Below, piece after piece: positions 47,495-55,508 of a stretch of 63,321 nt of DNA. Origin of the DNA: Planococcus sp. ISL-109 (lineage in GTDB: Bacteria; Bacillota; Bacilli; Bacillales_A; Planococcaceae); contig NZ_JAGGPW010000012.1 in assembly GCF_018613655.1 (NCBI RefSeq), positions 1-63,321 on the forward strand, in the 5' to 3' direction. How positions within the stretch are numbered: position 1 is the first letter of the stretch; each line of letters begins with the position of its first letter. The translations under genes and the position numbers were made by a program. Below the pieces are notes generated by a model. That model had not been told where the DNA came from, did no database searches, and saw nothing but the letters and a program-made list of their open reading frames with translations.

Positions 47495-49006
47495 ATGAAA
47501 AAGATTTTCAGTATCATTGATATAGTTCTACATGAGGGTTTAGCTGCCTATAAAAAAGTCGGTTCTTCTGCCTCCCTTCCTCTAATACTAAAAGCCAGTA
47601 AGAAAATATCTATACACAAAAAGGGTGCTATAGGAGTAGTTCGTTCTAAGGAAGATCTATCTACATCATCTGGTGTAAAGGGGTATGTGGTTACATCGAA
47701 AGAGACTCTCTTGGAGGATTCTTTTGAACTTTCTCATTGGACCCCCAATGTGCATAACTACTTAGGGTATAGCGATAAAGAAAGGCGGCATCTCAAGGGA
47801 CATACCGAAACGAACCTGCAGCAAATCAATACCTTCGTTGTCGACATCGATACGAAGAAGCAGCCGTATACGGAAATCCTGACCGCTGCACTCGATCACA
47901 GCGTGGGAATTCCGACCATGGTCCTGGAGACTCCGAAAGGGTTCCAGGTCTATTTTGTGTTGGAGACGCCGCTGTTCATCAGCAACCAGAACGACTACCG
48001 GGGCTTGAAGGTGGCTAAACGCATTTCCGAGAACATCCGGCGCAGCTTAGCCGAGGTTTTGCAGGGCGTGGATCTTTCCTGCAATGACTTTGGCTTTTTC
48101 CGTATGCCTTCGGAAGAAAACGTCCGCTGGTTCTCCGACAAGATGGTCTTTTCCATGCACAACCTAATTGCCTGGTCGAAACGGCAGGACGATGACCAGA
48201 ACCGCGGGCTATTTGTAGTGGAATCGAAAGGGGAGGCGTTTGATCCAACACACGCTGAATGGTTCCAAGAGTTACTGGCTACACGTCACGTGAAAGGAAA
48301 CTCAGGACAAATCGGACGTGACAACCTGATGTATACGCTAGCACTGGCCTGTTATAGCTCCGGGAAAGGGCAGGGGGAGACACTGGACCTGTTGGATGAA
48401 TACAATTCCTCTCTGGAAACGCCTGTACGACACAGTGAGGTCCAGAAAATCGTGAAGAGCGCCTACAAGGGCCGCTTCAAAGGCGCAAGCCAGGCCTATA
48501 TCCAGGAACTTCTAGAGGCCTGGCTACCTGGGAAGAGTGTACCCGTGACGAACCACCTTGGAGGCTGGTACAAATTCAAGAAGGAACGGAAAGATCGTGT
48601 CCGTAGCCATTACGACGAATGGGAAGGGGACCTGCTGGCCTACATCCAATCGGAAACTAGTACGGTCCAGCCAATTATATGGACAACACAGAGTGCCGTG
48701 TGCGAAGCGGTCGGCATTCCTCGCAGCACGTTTAACGAAGTCATCCGAAAATCCAAGAAACTCCTCATCAAACGAATCGGAAAAGGCCGCAGTGCACAGA
48801 CCGGCTTGACCTCTGTCGCGGTGCTTCTTCAGTGTGCCCTCGAATACAACCAGCAGCACCGTGCCCTGTACTACGAAGCCATTAACTTAATGAACGGATC
48901 GCGTGAGAATGCAAGTGCCTTATGGGAACTTGAAAATCAATTGACGTTGCTGACGAAGTTCTCTGAAAACCAGTCTTTACCTGGAAAAAAATTCAATTCT
49001 TCGTAA
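47495..49006 (+). CDS. Plasmid replication initiator, primase-like
   Basis: A 503-residue protein. The stretch VVDIDTK (115-121) and later GVDLSCNDFGFFRMPS match the archaeo-eukaryotic primase-like core of RepB/RepR-type plasmid initiators. GRDNLMYTLALACYSSGKGQGETLDLLDEYNSSLETP...VQKIVKSAYKG (about 275-325) is a PriCT-type helical domain. The C-terminal 150 residues include a winged-helix-like part (TTQSAVCEAVGIPRSTFNEVIRKS). GGGAG precedes the start. The first 90 codons are AT-rich and the rest is GC-richer, as if two parental genes were joined near 47780. Confidence 0.8.
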   Translation: MKKIFSIIDIVLHEGLAAYKKVGSSASLPLILKASKKISIHKKGAIGVVRSKEDLSTSSGVKGYVVTSKETLLEDSFELSHWTPNVHNYLGYSDKERRHLKGHTETNLQQINTFVVDIDTKKQPYTEILTAALDHSVGIPTMVLETPKGFQVYFVLETPLFISNQNDYRGLKVAKRISENIRRSLAEVLQGVDLSCNDFGFFRMPSEENVRWFSDKMVFSMHNLIAWSKRQDDDQNRGLFVVESKGEAFDPTHAEWFQELLATRHVKGNSGQIGRDNLMYTLALACYSSGKGQGETLDLLDEYNSSLETPVRHSEVQKIVKSAYKGRFKGASQAYIQELLEAWLPGKSVPVTNHLGGWYKFKKERKDRVRSHYDEWEGDLLAYIQSETSTVQPIIWTTQSAVCEAVGIPRSTFNEVIRKSKKLLIKRIGKGRSAQTGLTSVAVLLQCALEYNQQHRALYYEAINLMNGSRENASALWELENQLTLLTKFSENQSLPGKKFNSS

Positions 49007-49156
49007 GTGTCCAGTCTGCCAATACATATCTGTATACGTGTTTTATTTTGGGTCTTTATTTTTAGGTTAGTAATTTTTTTGTAGGTTAGTGTATTGGTTT
49101 TGGGAGTTTTCTTTGAACCTGTTAAAATACATATAAAGAAGGGCAGGGGGATGAAG

Positions 49157-49999
49157 ATGTTGTATGGCTATGAAGAGTATCGGTTAAAAGAAGGCATTTC
49201 TCCTGGTACGCTGGTGACAGAATTGGAGTTGCTGAAGTCCTTTGTTCGCTTTTTGAACCTGCGGAATAACAAGCAACTGGAGCCGTATGAAATCAAACCT
49301 GCCGATGTCCGGGCATATTTGGATCAAGAGAAGGCGAAAGGGTTGAAAGCGAGTACAGTCAAACGGAAATTGTCCCATATTCGCCAGTATTTTCATTATT
49401 TGTGGAAGGTCGGTAAGGTGCCGGTTGATTTCATGCCTAAATTTGAATATGAATTGGTAATTGAGAAACCGGTGGCACAGCTTCTGTATTCGGAGTTTGC
49501 GTTGGAAAAGAAAAAGGTGCTGCAATATCCGACCTTGATGTTGAATGCGAAGCTTTATTTTCTGTTTGCGATGGCCGGATTTAGAATGCGGGAGATTGAA
49601 AAGTTAAGGAGCAGGAATTTTCGTGATTTGGGTGACCGAGTGGAAATGAACTTTGTGACGTCTCAGGCTGTTTTTTGGCAGTTAACTTTCGAGGATCCTA
49701 CAGAAATAGCGGTGATTGTCCAGGCGATGGAGCGAGCTGTTTTCCGTGAGCATGATTACCTGGTCGCATCGGATAAGAAATACGGACCGGATTATGTGCG
49801 GAACAACATGAAGGATATTTATTCTGGCTTAACTGCTCTGTTGCCGAAGTCGTTTAAGACGGAAGAGGTTCGGATTGCTTATATTTACGATCTCTACAAG
49901 GTCCAGGAGAAGTCGTTTGATGAAATGGCGGGGTTATTGGGAATTACACCTGCGTCGCTTACATCGGCTTTAAAGCTGGTTTTTGAGCGTTATAAATGA
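49157..49999 (+). CDS. Tyrosine recombinase-like protein, degenerate
   Basis: 280 residues from ATG 49157 with GGGGGATGAAG upstream. N-terminal SAM-like core-binding domain (GTLVTELELLKSFVRFLNLRN...ASTVKRKLSHIRQYFHYLW) and the first catalytic-arginine region (LFAMAGFRMREIEKLRSRNF) resemble XerC/D. The later H-x-x-R and the usual GHxxxxTTxxY end are not visible; instead it ends with EVRIAYIYDLYKVQEKSFDEMAGLLGITPASLTSALKL, which looks like an HTH. It may bind DNA without catalysing recombination. Confidence 0.65.
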   Translation: MLYGYEEYRLKEGISPGTLVTELELLKSFVRFLNLRNNKQLEPYEIKPADVRAYLDQEKAKGLKASTVKRKLSHIRQYFHYLWKVGKVPVDFMPKFEYELVIEKPVAQLLYSEFALEKKKVLQYPTLMLNAKLYFLFAMAGFRMREIEKLRSRNFRDLGDRVEMNFVTSQAVFWQLTFEDPTEIAVIVQAMERAVFREHDYLVASDKKYGPDYVRNNMKDIYSGLTALLPKSFKTEEVRIAYIYDLYKVQEKSFDEMAGLLGITPASLTSALKLVFERYK

Positions 50000-50010
50000 G
50001 TGCCGGATTA

Positions 50011-50078
50011 ATTGAATTGAACCCCTAATGGGACACACTTTAGAAAGTGTCCCATTAGGGGTTCAATTCAATTAAAGT
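50011..50078. repeat. Long perfect hairpin
   Basis: TTAATTGAATTGAACCCC followed by TAATGGGACAC pairs with its exact complement around a loop of a few bases; the stem is about 29 bp. There is no T-run. It is too long for a normal terminator and may be an element end or a protein-binding cruciform. The rest of 50000-50277 holds no gene. Confidence 0.8.
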
Positions 50079-50277
50079 AATAGAGGAATGTCAGAACCTA
50101 AGGTATTATTCCCTATTAGATTTTTTCGATTTCACTTACTCTTCATGGAATCGTACAATGAAATCCGTATTCATCTCAACTTTAAAAAAATGGGAAATTA
50201 AAAAGAGTAGCAAAGCCACTCTTTTTTAAACATATCTATTCAAAAATTGCGCCAATTAATTGTAGAACAACAATATT

Positions 50278-50598
50278 TTATCTTTGTATGGTTTTTATTC
50301 CTTCTTCCATAATTTTTTTGCCTGTTTCTTTATGTTTGATACTAATAGCAATTCCTCCAAGGACCACAGCTGTACCCATTGCACCAAGTGCCAATTTTTC
50401 TAACCAATCTCTTTGTTTGTCTGATTCTTTTTCTATTCTGTCATATACTTCAGATAGTTCTTCTCGAATCTTTTCTATTAATTCTTGGTCTTTTTCAGTT
50501 TCGTATCTTTTATTTAATGCATCAATTCTTTTTTCAAAGGATCTTATAACATCTTTTCCTAAACTTTGCGGGTTCTTACGCTTTTTTGGGGAAGTCAC
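50278..50598 (-). CDS. Hypothetical membrane-anchored coiled-coil protein
   Basis: 106 residues from GTG 50598, preceded by AGGGTG. Basic N-terminus (SPKKRKNPQS), a coiled coil (about 20-65) and one transmembrane helix (LALGAMGTAVVLGGIAISI). Its upstream region is cut by the ISL3 element at 50641, so the promoter may be lost. Confidence 0.55.
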   Translation of the reverse strand: MTSPKKRKNPQSLGKDVIRSFEKRIDALNKRYETEKDQELIEKIREELSEVYDRIEKESDKQRDWLEKLALGAMGTAVVLGGIAISIKHKETGKKIMEEGIKTIQR

Positions 50599-50640
50599 TT
50601 ATCACCCTAGTCAAAAATCGGGAGTGTTATTTCAAAATAG

Positions 50641-52210
50641 TTACCACTGGTAAAGAATTCGGTTCCTCAATACTTGGAAACCAGCTCTCCCGTACATCAT
50701 ACGTTTAATCATTTTTAGACGATTTATCTGTCCTTCTGTCGGGCCATTGCTCCAATCTTTTTCGATGCTTAATTTGATTGCGCTCAAATCCTGGAGGATG
50801 CCATTGGCAAAGGATTGGACAAAAGAGAAATCTGCTAACTTTATGTTTGCCAACCAGTCCATCAGATTCACTGTCTTTTTCTCCTTAACCAATTTTCGAA
50901 ATGAATGAACAAGCTCATCGAGCTCTATGAGTTGTGGAAAAGTCTTCAATATCTCAGGGTGCAGATTGTTAATCCTCTCGAGATGCTTCGCTTTTTCAGT
51001 ATCCCAAAGAATATGAATGACCTTCTGACGAATTGAAATCGCTATTGGCCTTCCTTTTTTTGCTTGTTTCCGTTCATTGGAAATCATATTATTTAAAGTC
51101 GAGATTGACCCATTGAATCCGTTAGAACGACAAGCTTCTTCAATATATCCACTCGGTCGTTTTTCTAAAATCAATGTGCGAATTAAGGGACGAAATTGTT
51201 GGAAAGCAGAAGTACGTTGAATTTCTGGCTTTTCTGTATAATCCAGATACTTAGCTACTGTCGCAAACGAAAGACCGAGCTGCCGCTGAATGTCGGCTTT
51301 GGAATAACCTTCTTTATAAAGTGATTGGACCTGTTGGATACGGCTCCACTTTTGGTCTTGATTCTGAATGCGTTTCAGTTCATGTTTGCGCAATTTGATA
51401 GTTACTTCATCTTGATTGGAAACTGATTCAGCGGTGCCTGGTGGCACCCATTTAGCGGGCAACATCGTACCAATTGTATTCTTAAGCGCGTCGAATAACT
51501 GGTGGAGAAGATGCCAGCGATCTGCCACTTGCAGTATGGTTGGAGAAGCTGCTTTAACAGCTGCGGCATAAAGTTTGGAGCCATCACGGGTAATTAACTC
51601 AATTTCCGGGTGTTTTTGGAGCCACTCTGTTACTTCAGTAGGTTGTCGTGTATCTAACATATCCACCGGTTTACGCGTCTGTAAATCGATGAAGAGGGTT
51701 CCGTAAGTGAACCGTTTTTTAAAAGCAAAATCATCGATGCCCACGAAAGGGCGACGGTGTGAGTTCAACTGAAGCTGCTTTGACTCGTCTGAGCAATGTA
51801 TCGTGGCTGAGGGGAATGTGCATCGCCCGGCAAACTTTTTCCGCAGTTAAACAATTCGTGGAAAAAGCGATTTTTTCAATCAAATTTTCTAAACGGTCGG
51901 TCTTTCTTTTATAAGGTTGAAGCCAAGCTAACCGTTCCGTAAAAACTTTTGTAGAACAATCCGGGTTATCACAAAACCATTTATGAATCAGGACTTGAAA
52001 ATGAACATGTCGGTCCGTAATGGGCAAATCGTCCACTTTCCGGCAATACCGGCTGTGGCTACGACGAGAAAGCTGATGGCAAACGGGGCATAGGGCCGAT
52101 AAGGATTGGACTTCAACAATGAAAAAGAGTTCTTCTTCTGTCTGGTTATGATAAAGAAGATGGAGGTTTTCGTCTAAATGGAAAAGGGCTTCTTCCATTG
52201 ATATCTTCAT
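50641..52210 (-). pseudogene. ISL3-family transposase, frameshifted
   Basis: The N-terminal frame (51731-52210: zinc-ribbon CPVCHQLSRRSHSRYCRKVDDLP...CDNPDCSTKVFTERL and HTH) ends PSPFRGHR. The C-terminal frame (50641-51768) goes on as VGIDDFAFKKRFTYGTLFIDLQTRKPVDML...ILQVADRWHLLHQL... to WSNGPTEGQINRLKMIKRMMYGRAGFQVL. Removing one C in the run near 51752 restores PSPFVGIDDFAF, the normal family sequence. So one inserted base has broken an otherwise full-length gene. I could not define the IS ends. Confidence 0.88.
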
Positions 52211-52243
52211 CTTGTTCAGCGACCTTTCAAGTTTTTGGTATTC

Positions 52244-52513
52244 CTATACCCAAAAAACAATAAAAAGAAGCATCACCAAAAAAGCGTAAGAACCACTTTG
52301 CGATGCTAAATCATTCAACGTTTTCATCATGGTAGGTAGTGCACCTGTAAGGTATTTATAATACTCTTTAATCAAGGTTTCATCTAATACATTATTAGTT
52401 GCAATTGCGGAAGAGGGTAGAAGTTGCAATGTTTTTTTTATATCGGACTTGGTAGGATTTTCTGGATTGCTAATTCCTTCTTGTTTTAAATATTCTTTAA
52501 ATCCTTTTTCCAT
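52244..52513 (-). CDS. Hypothetical protein with C-terminal membrane helix
   Basis: 89 residues from ATG 52513 behind GGAGTG. Helical, polar body (KSDIKKTLQLLPSSAIATNNVLDETLIKEYYKYL) and a final hydrophobic segment (SYAFLVMLLFIVFWV). The ISL3 copy begins about 35 bases after the stop. Tail-anchored; function unknown. Confidence 0.55.
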   Translation of the reverse strand: MEKGFKEYLKQEGISNPENPTKSDIKKTLQLLPSSAIATNNVLDETLIKEYYKYLTGALPTMMKTLNDLASQSGSYAFLVMLLFIVFWV

Positions 52514-52662
52514 TAAAACACACTCCATTTTTTAAATTTTTATCTCTCTTAGCAAATTTGCTGAACGTTAACTTTTCTTATCGTGTAATTATTTAAATGA
52601 CCATGAAAGTAAGCCGTGAATTCACAACTACATTGGAAACATCAAGAGAGTTACTTTGTGTT

Positions 52663-52908
52663 TTAATGAGTTTCCATATAATATTTGCAAGCCTCAATCA
52701 TTTCTGTCAATGGGTCCATACTGTTTAATTCTCTCCATGGAAGATTAACTTTCCTGCTATCCACTACAGCTCTTCCTTTATAGGTTTCTTCATAGTTAGC
52801 CATTATAATTTCCCAATCCCATGTTTCAGACCATGTCCCATTACCGAAAGGTTTATTTTTTTCAATTTCTACTAATATAACCTCTGTGTTAAAAATTCTA
52901 TGTTCCAC
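52663..52908 (-). CDS. Hypothetical protein, 81 aa
   Basis: Starts at GTG 52908 behind GAGGGGG. MEHRIFNTEVILVEIEKNKPFGNGTWSETWDWEIIMANYEE... has four tryptophans and looks like a small beta-barrel. No family recognised. Likely plasmid accessory gene. Confidence 0.55.
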   Translation of the reverse strand: MEHRIFNTEVILVEIEKNKPFGNGTWSETWDWEIIMANYEETYKGRAVVDSRKVNLPWRELNSMDPLTEMIEACKYYMETH

Positions 52909-53153
52909 TTTTTACCCCCTCTATAGATTTATTCTTCAGAAATGAAATAAATATCTTTTGCTTCTAAATGCATTATACATCAATCAAAAGTTGTCATTTC
53001 ATGATTGATAAAGGTAAATAGATAACAGAGGAATAACGGTGTTATCGCTATTTTTACGCGAAGACTTTTATTCGATTTTGCTTACTTCGTATGAAGTTAT
53101 CCATTGAAAACTACCTTCAATTCGATCTTATAATGAAGAGGAGAGAGTCAAAA

Positions 53154-53190
53154 AAAGTAGTGCAATATAAACTGCACTACTTAAAAAATG
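53154..53190 (-). terminator. Terminator of the YjcQ-like gene
   Basis: On the minus strand AGTAGTGCA and TGCACTACT pair and are followed by TTTTTT. Confidence 0.8.
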
Positions 53191-53191
53191 A

Positions 53192-53479
53192 CTATAATTT
53201 TAACCAGTCTCTTATTTCTTTTAAGCTGTTATATGTTCTTGACCATCCATTCTTCTCTTTTAAGTAGTTCTCTCCATTTTCTGTTAAATACGCTGCACCA
53301 TCAATAAATATAGGTCTGTCATCGCCATATGAAAAACCTTTCAAGTAATCTTCTCTAGATAAAAACCCAACAGCTACATCAAACTGTTCTTCAGTAACAC
53401 CAAAATCATTCTCAGAGATTATTTTATTCCCTCTATCTATCTCCTTGGCTACGGCAAAGCGTAATTTCTCTTTATTCAT
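53192..53479 (-). CDS. YjcQ-family protein
   Basis: 95 residues from ATG 53479 (MNKEKLRFAVAKEIDRGN) with AGGAGGTG upstream. The winged-helix-like sequence (FGVTEEQFDVAVGFLSREDYLKGFSYGDD...YLTENGENYLKEKNGW) matches YjcQ, a phage-derived family of unknown function. Stands alone upstream of the defence island. Confidence 0.75.
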   Translation of the reverse strand: MNKEKLRFAVAKEIDRGNKIISENDFGVTEEQFDVAVGFLSREDYLKGFSYGDDRPIFIDGAAYLTENGENYLKEKNGWSRTYNSLKEIRDWLKL

Positions 53480-53595
53480 GAGTATCACCTCCTGACTTCA
53501 AATACTATATAGCCACATTTTACAAATAAATGCGAAGACCCAGCTACAATATTTTATGATACTCTTTAAATATTAAGAATATTGGGGGAGTATAT

Positions 53596-53970
53596 ATGGA
53601 GTTAACGACCCGTCGCAAAGTGATCAATGATCAAACGATTGAACGTGCGTATCATGTTGCTAGAAAAGTTTATCATTTAGAATTAGAAAAAAATCTAGCG
53701 ATTGAACACCTAGTGGATAATGCACAAATGAATAAAACTTCAGCTAGAGATTACATTTACGTATTCAGTAAAATGATGGAAGGATCAGAGTATAAGCGAA
53801 CGATCAATCAAAAGGCCACAAAGTTTTATTTAGATGGAATAAAAAGAGATTATGGGAACAACCAATTAACTGTTGCATTGCGAGCAGTTGAAAAACATGT
53901 GGCTTATTACGAAGCTTTAGGCAGAGGATCCTTAACTAGTATTAAAAATCTAATCAGAGAATATCAATAG
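53596..53970 (+). CDS. Stand-alone HNH-nuclease N-terminal-like domain
   Basis: A 124-residue helical protein. The pattern SARDYIYVFSKMMEGSEYKRTINQKATKFYLDGIKRDYG...ALRAVEKHVAYYEALGRGSL is one I associate with the N-terminal region of McrA-like HNH endonucleases in Bacillales. The HNH domain itself is missing. It could be a truncated nuclease or a target-recognition subunit. It is the first gene of the defence island, with GGGGGAG upstream. Confidence 0.5.
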   Translation: MELTTRRKVINDQTIERAYHVARKVYHLELEKNLAIEHLVDNAQMNKTSARDYIYVFSKMMEGSEYKRTINQKATKFYLDGIKRDYGNNQLTVALRAVEKHVAYYEALGRGSLTSIKNLIREYQ

Positions 53971-54138
53971 GATACAGTATATTGGACTTAAAGCATAAAT
54001 GACTTCATTACAATATGTATAAGTAAGAAGTTTCATTTCCTATGAATTATTAATATATTCTTCAAATAGCATGCTTTCGGTTAGAAGAAATAAACAAATC
54101 TAACCTGGCGAGAATAAATTCAAAAGGAGGTCATGACA

Positions 54139-54339
54139 TTGAAGTGTTCTAAGTGCAGCAAAGAAAATAATCATTATATGAAAAAATGCAAGTATTGCGG
54201 AAATAGATTTGTTCCTTTAGATCAATCAGTAAAAATAATGGGGACCTGTGAATGCGGATGTCCGGTTCCATTGATTAATGGAAGAGGCTATTGTGTAAAT
54301 TGTAAAGAAGAGGTCTCAAGTTTTGAGATTTACAGTTAA
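54139..54339 (+). CDS. Zinc-ribbon protein
   Basis: 66 residues, probably from TTG 54139 (KCSKCSKENNHYMKKCKYCGNRF), with AGGAGG eight bases upstream; the ATG at 54133 is too close to it. Four CxxC pairs give two zinc ribbons. Likely protein- or nucleic-acid-binding; role unknown. Confidence 0.6.
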   Translation: MKCSKCSKENNHYMKKCKYCGNRFVPLDQSVKIMGTCECGCPVPLINGRGYCVNCKEEVSSFEIYS

Positions 54340-54464
54340 TTCAAGATGCGTTCTTGAGTACTTGAAGGAAATGAACAGCTCTAAAGATATAGCCATAAAT
54401 GTGCAGGAAATCTAGCTCGGGTAATCCGTATTTCTGGAAATTTTACTTTTTTTGAGGTGATGAA

Positions 54465-54860
54465 ATGAGTCCTTTACCTGAAGAAATTCAAGTTTATATA
54501 GTTGGATTTGATGTGGAAAAAATGAGTCCCTTCGCAAGAATAGAAAAGATACCTTCGGCAACCGGTCCAGCACAAATGAAGAAAATCAACACAGTACTTG
54601 AGTGTGATGGCATTGATATCGTCGACTATAGTGATGATATCGCCATCGTCGTAAGTGATCGCGGAATGTTTATAGAAGGAAAGCCAGTTTTTAAAGTTAC
54701 AGCGCCTGATGATACGGTGCTCCGTTTAGCGGGAACCCTTCTCTTCGCAAGAAATACATATACAGCTGATAGTGTCGATTTAGGGGAGCTAAGCTTGTCC
54801 GAAATCCGGAAGTTAGCAGAAAACCTTAAAATTCAAGTAATTGGAGTCATAAGAGACTGA
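54465..54860 (+). CDS. Hypothetical protein, 131 aa
   Basis: MSPLPEEIQVYIVGFDVEKMSPFARIEKIPSAT... is beta-rich in the middle (IDIVDYSDDIAIVVSDRGMFIEGKPVFKVTAPDD) and ends with a helix. TTGAGGTG precedes the start. No family recognised. A bidirectional terminator follows at 54899. Confidence 0.55.
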   Translation: MSPLPEEIQVYIVGFDVEKMSPFARIEKIPSATGPAQMKKINTVLECDGIDIVDYSDDIAIVVSDRGMFIEGKPVFKVTAPDDTVLRLAGTLLFARNTYTADSVDLGELSLSEIRKLAENLKIQVIGVIRD

Positions 54861-54898
54861 TATCACAACAGAAAACTGTAGAAAATAAAATTTCAAAC

Positions 54899-54941
54899 AA
54901 AAGCAAGAAATGACCTTATAAGGTCACTTCTTGCTTTTGTT
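54899..54941. terminator. Bidirectional terminator
   Basis: AAAAGCAAGAA and TTCTTGCTTTT with an inner GACCTTATAAGGTC stem; it insulates the restriction genes. Confidence 0.85.
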
Positions 54942-54986
54942 TATGATTTATTCTTTTGATAAGGCCTAATACAAACGAAAAGAGGA

Positions 54987-55508
54987 GTGCTTATCAACGT
55001 TTCTATTGTACAGAAAATGATCAAACGAGCTGCGATATACCAGCTGATGACGAATTTTGATGAGAAATTGAAGTCAAAAGAAGTCCAGCTGACTCACAGA
55101 GACTTGAGCGAGGGAACCGGAAGAGCTGAAACTTGGTTTAACAATTCTTTCCGCAATACGGAAGATCTTCAGATTTCTTCTTTTCTTCGAATTCTTGCAG
55201 TCGCGAATGTCAGCCATAAACAGAAAACAGACACCGAAATTGACGGAGCTTTTCTTTCGGATATTTTCACTTCTGATGTACTTGAAACTGCAAGTACGAT
55301 TAATGAAGTAGCGATGGAAAATGATGCTCATTTCCTCGATTCCAGTTTCATTCAGTCTAAAGAGGTGCTGTTTCAAGATCTAGTTACCTACTGGGGAATT
55401 TTAAGCGCCAATAATAAACTGGATGCTTCCGAGGAAGAGGCTTTGAAAGAAATTCGAGCAATCTTAAATTCAGGCAGCAATGCAGAACAGGAGGAAGACA
55501 ATGAGTAA
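54987..55508 (+). CDS. Hypothetical partner of the AlwI-like enzyme
   Basis: About 173 residues. The best available start is GTG 54987 directly after AGAGGA; an ATG at 55017 has no ribosome site. Helical N-terminal half with an HTH-like stretch (TGRAETWFNNSFRNTEDLQISSFLRIL), acidic C-terminus. It overlaps the nuclease gene by eight bases, so the products are made together. Likely regulatory or a specificity or stabilising partner. Confidence 0.6.
   Translation: MLINVSIVQKMIKRAAIYQLMTNFDEKLKSKEVQLTHRDLSEGTGRAETWFNNSFRNTEDLQISSFLRILAVANVSHKQKTDTEIDGAFLSDIFTSDVLETASTINEVAMENDAHFLDSSFIQSKEVLFQDLVTYWGILSANNKLDASEEEALKEIRAILNSGSNAEQEEDNE

Noticed and set aside
51402..51587. 61-codon frame inside the ISL3 transposase
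   Set aside because: Shadow of the transposase in another frame.
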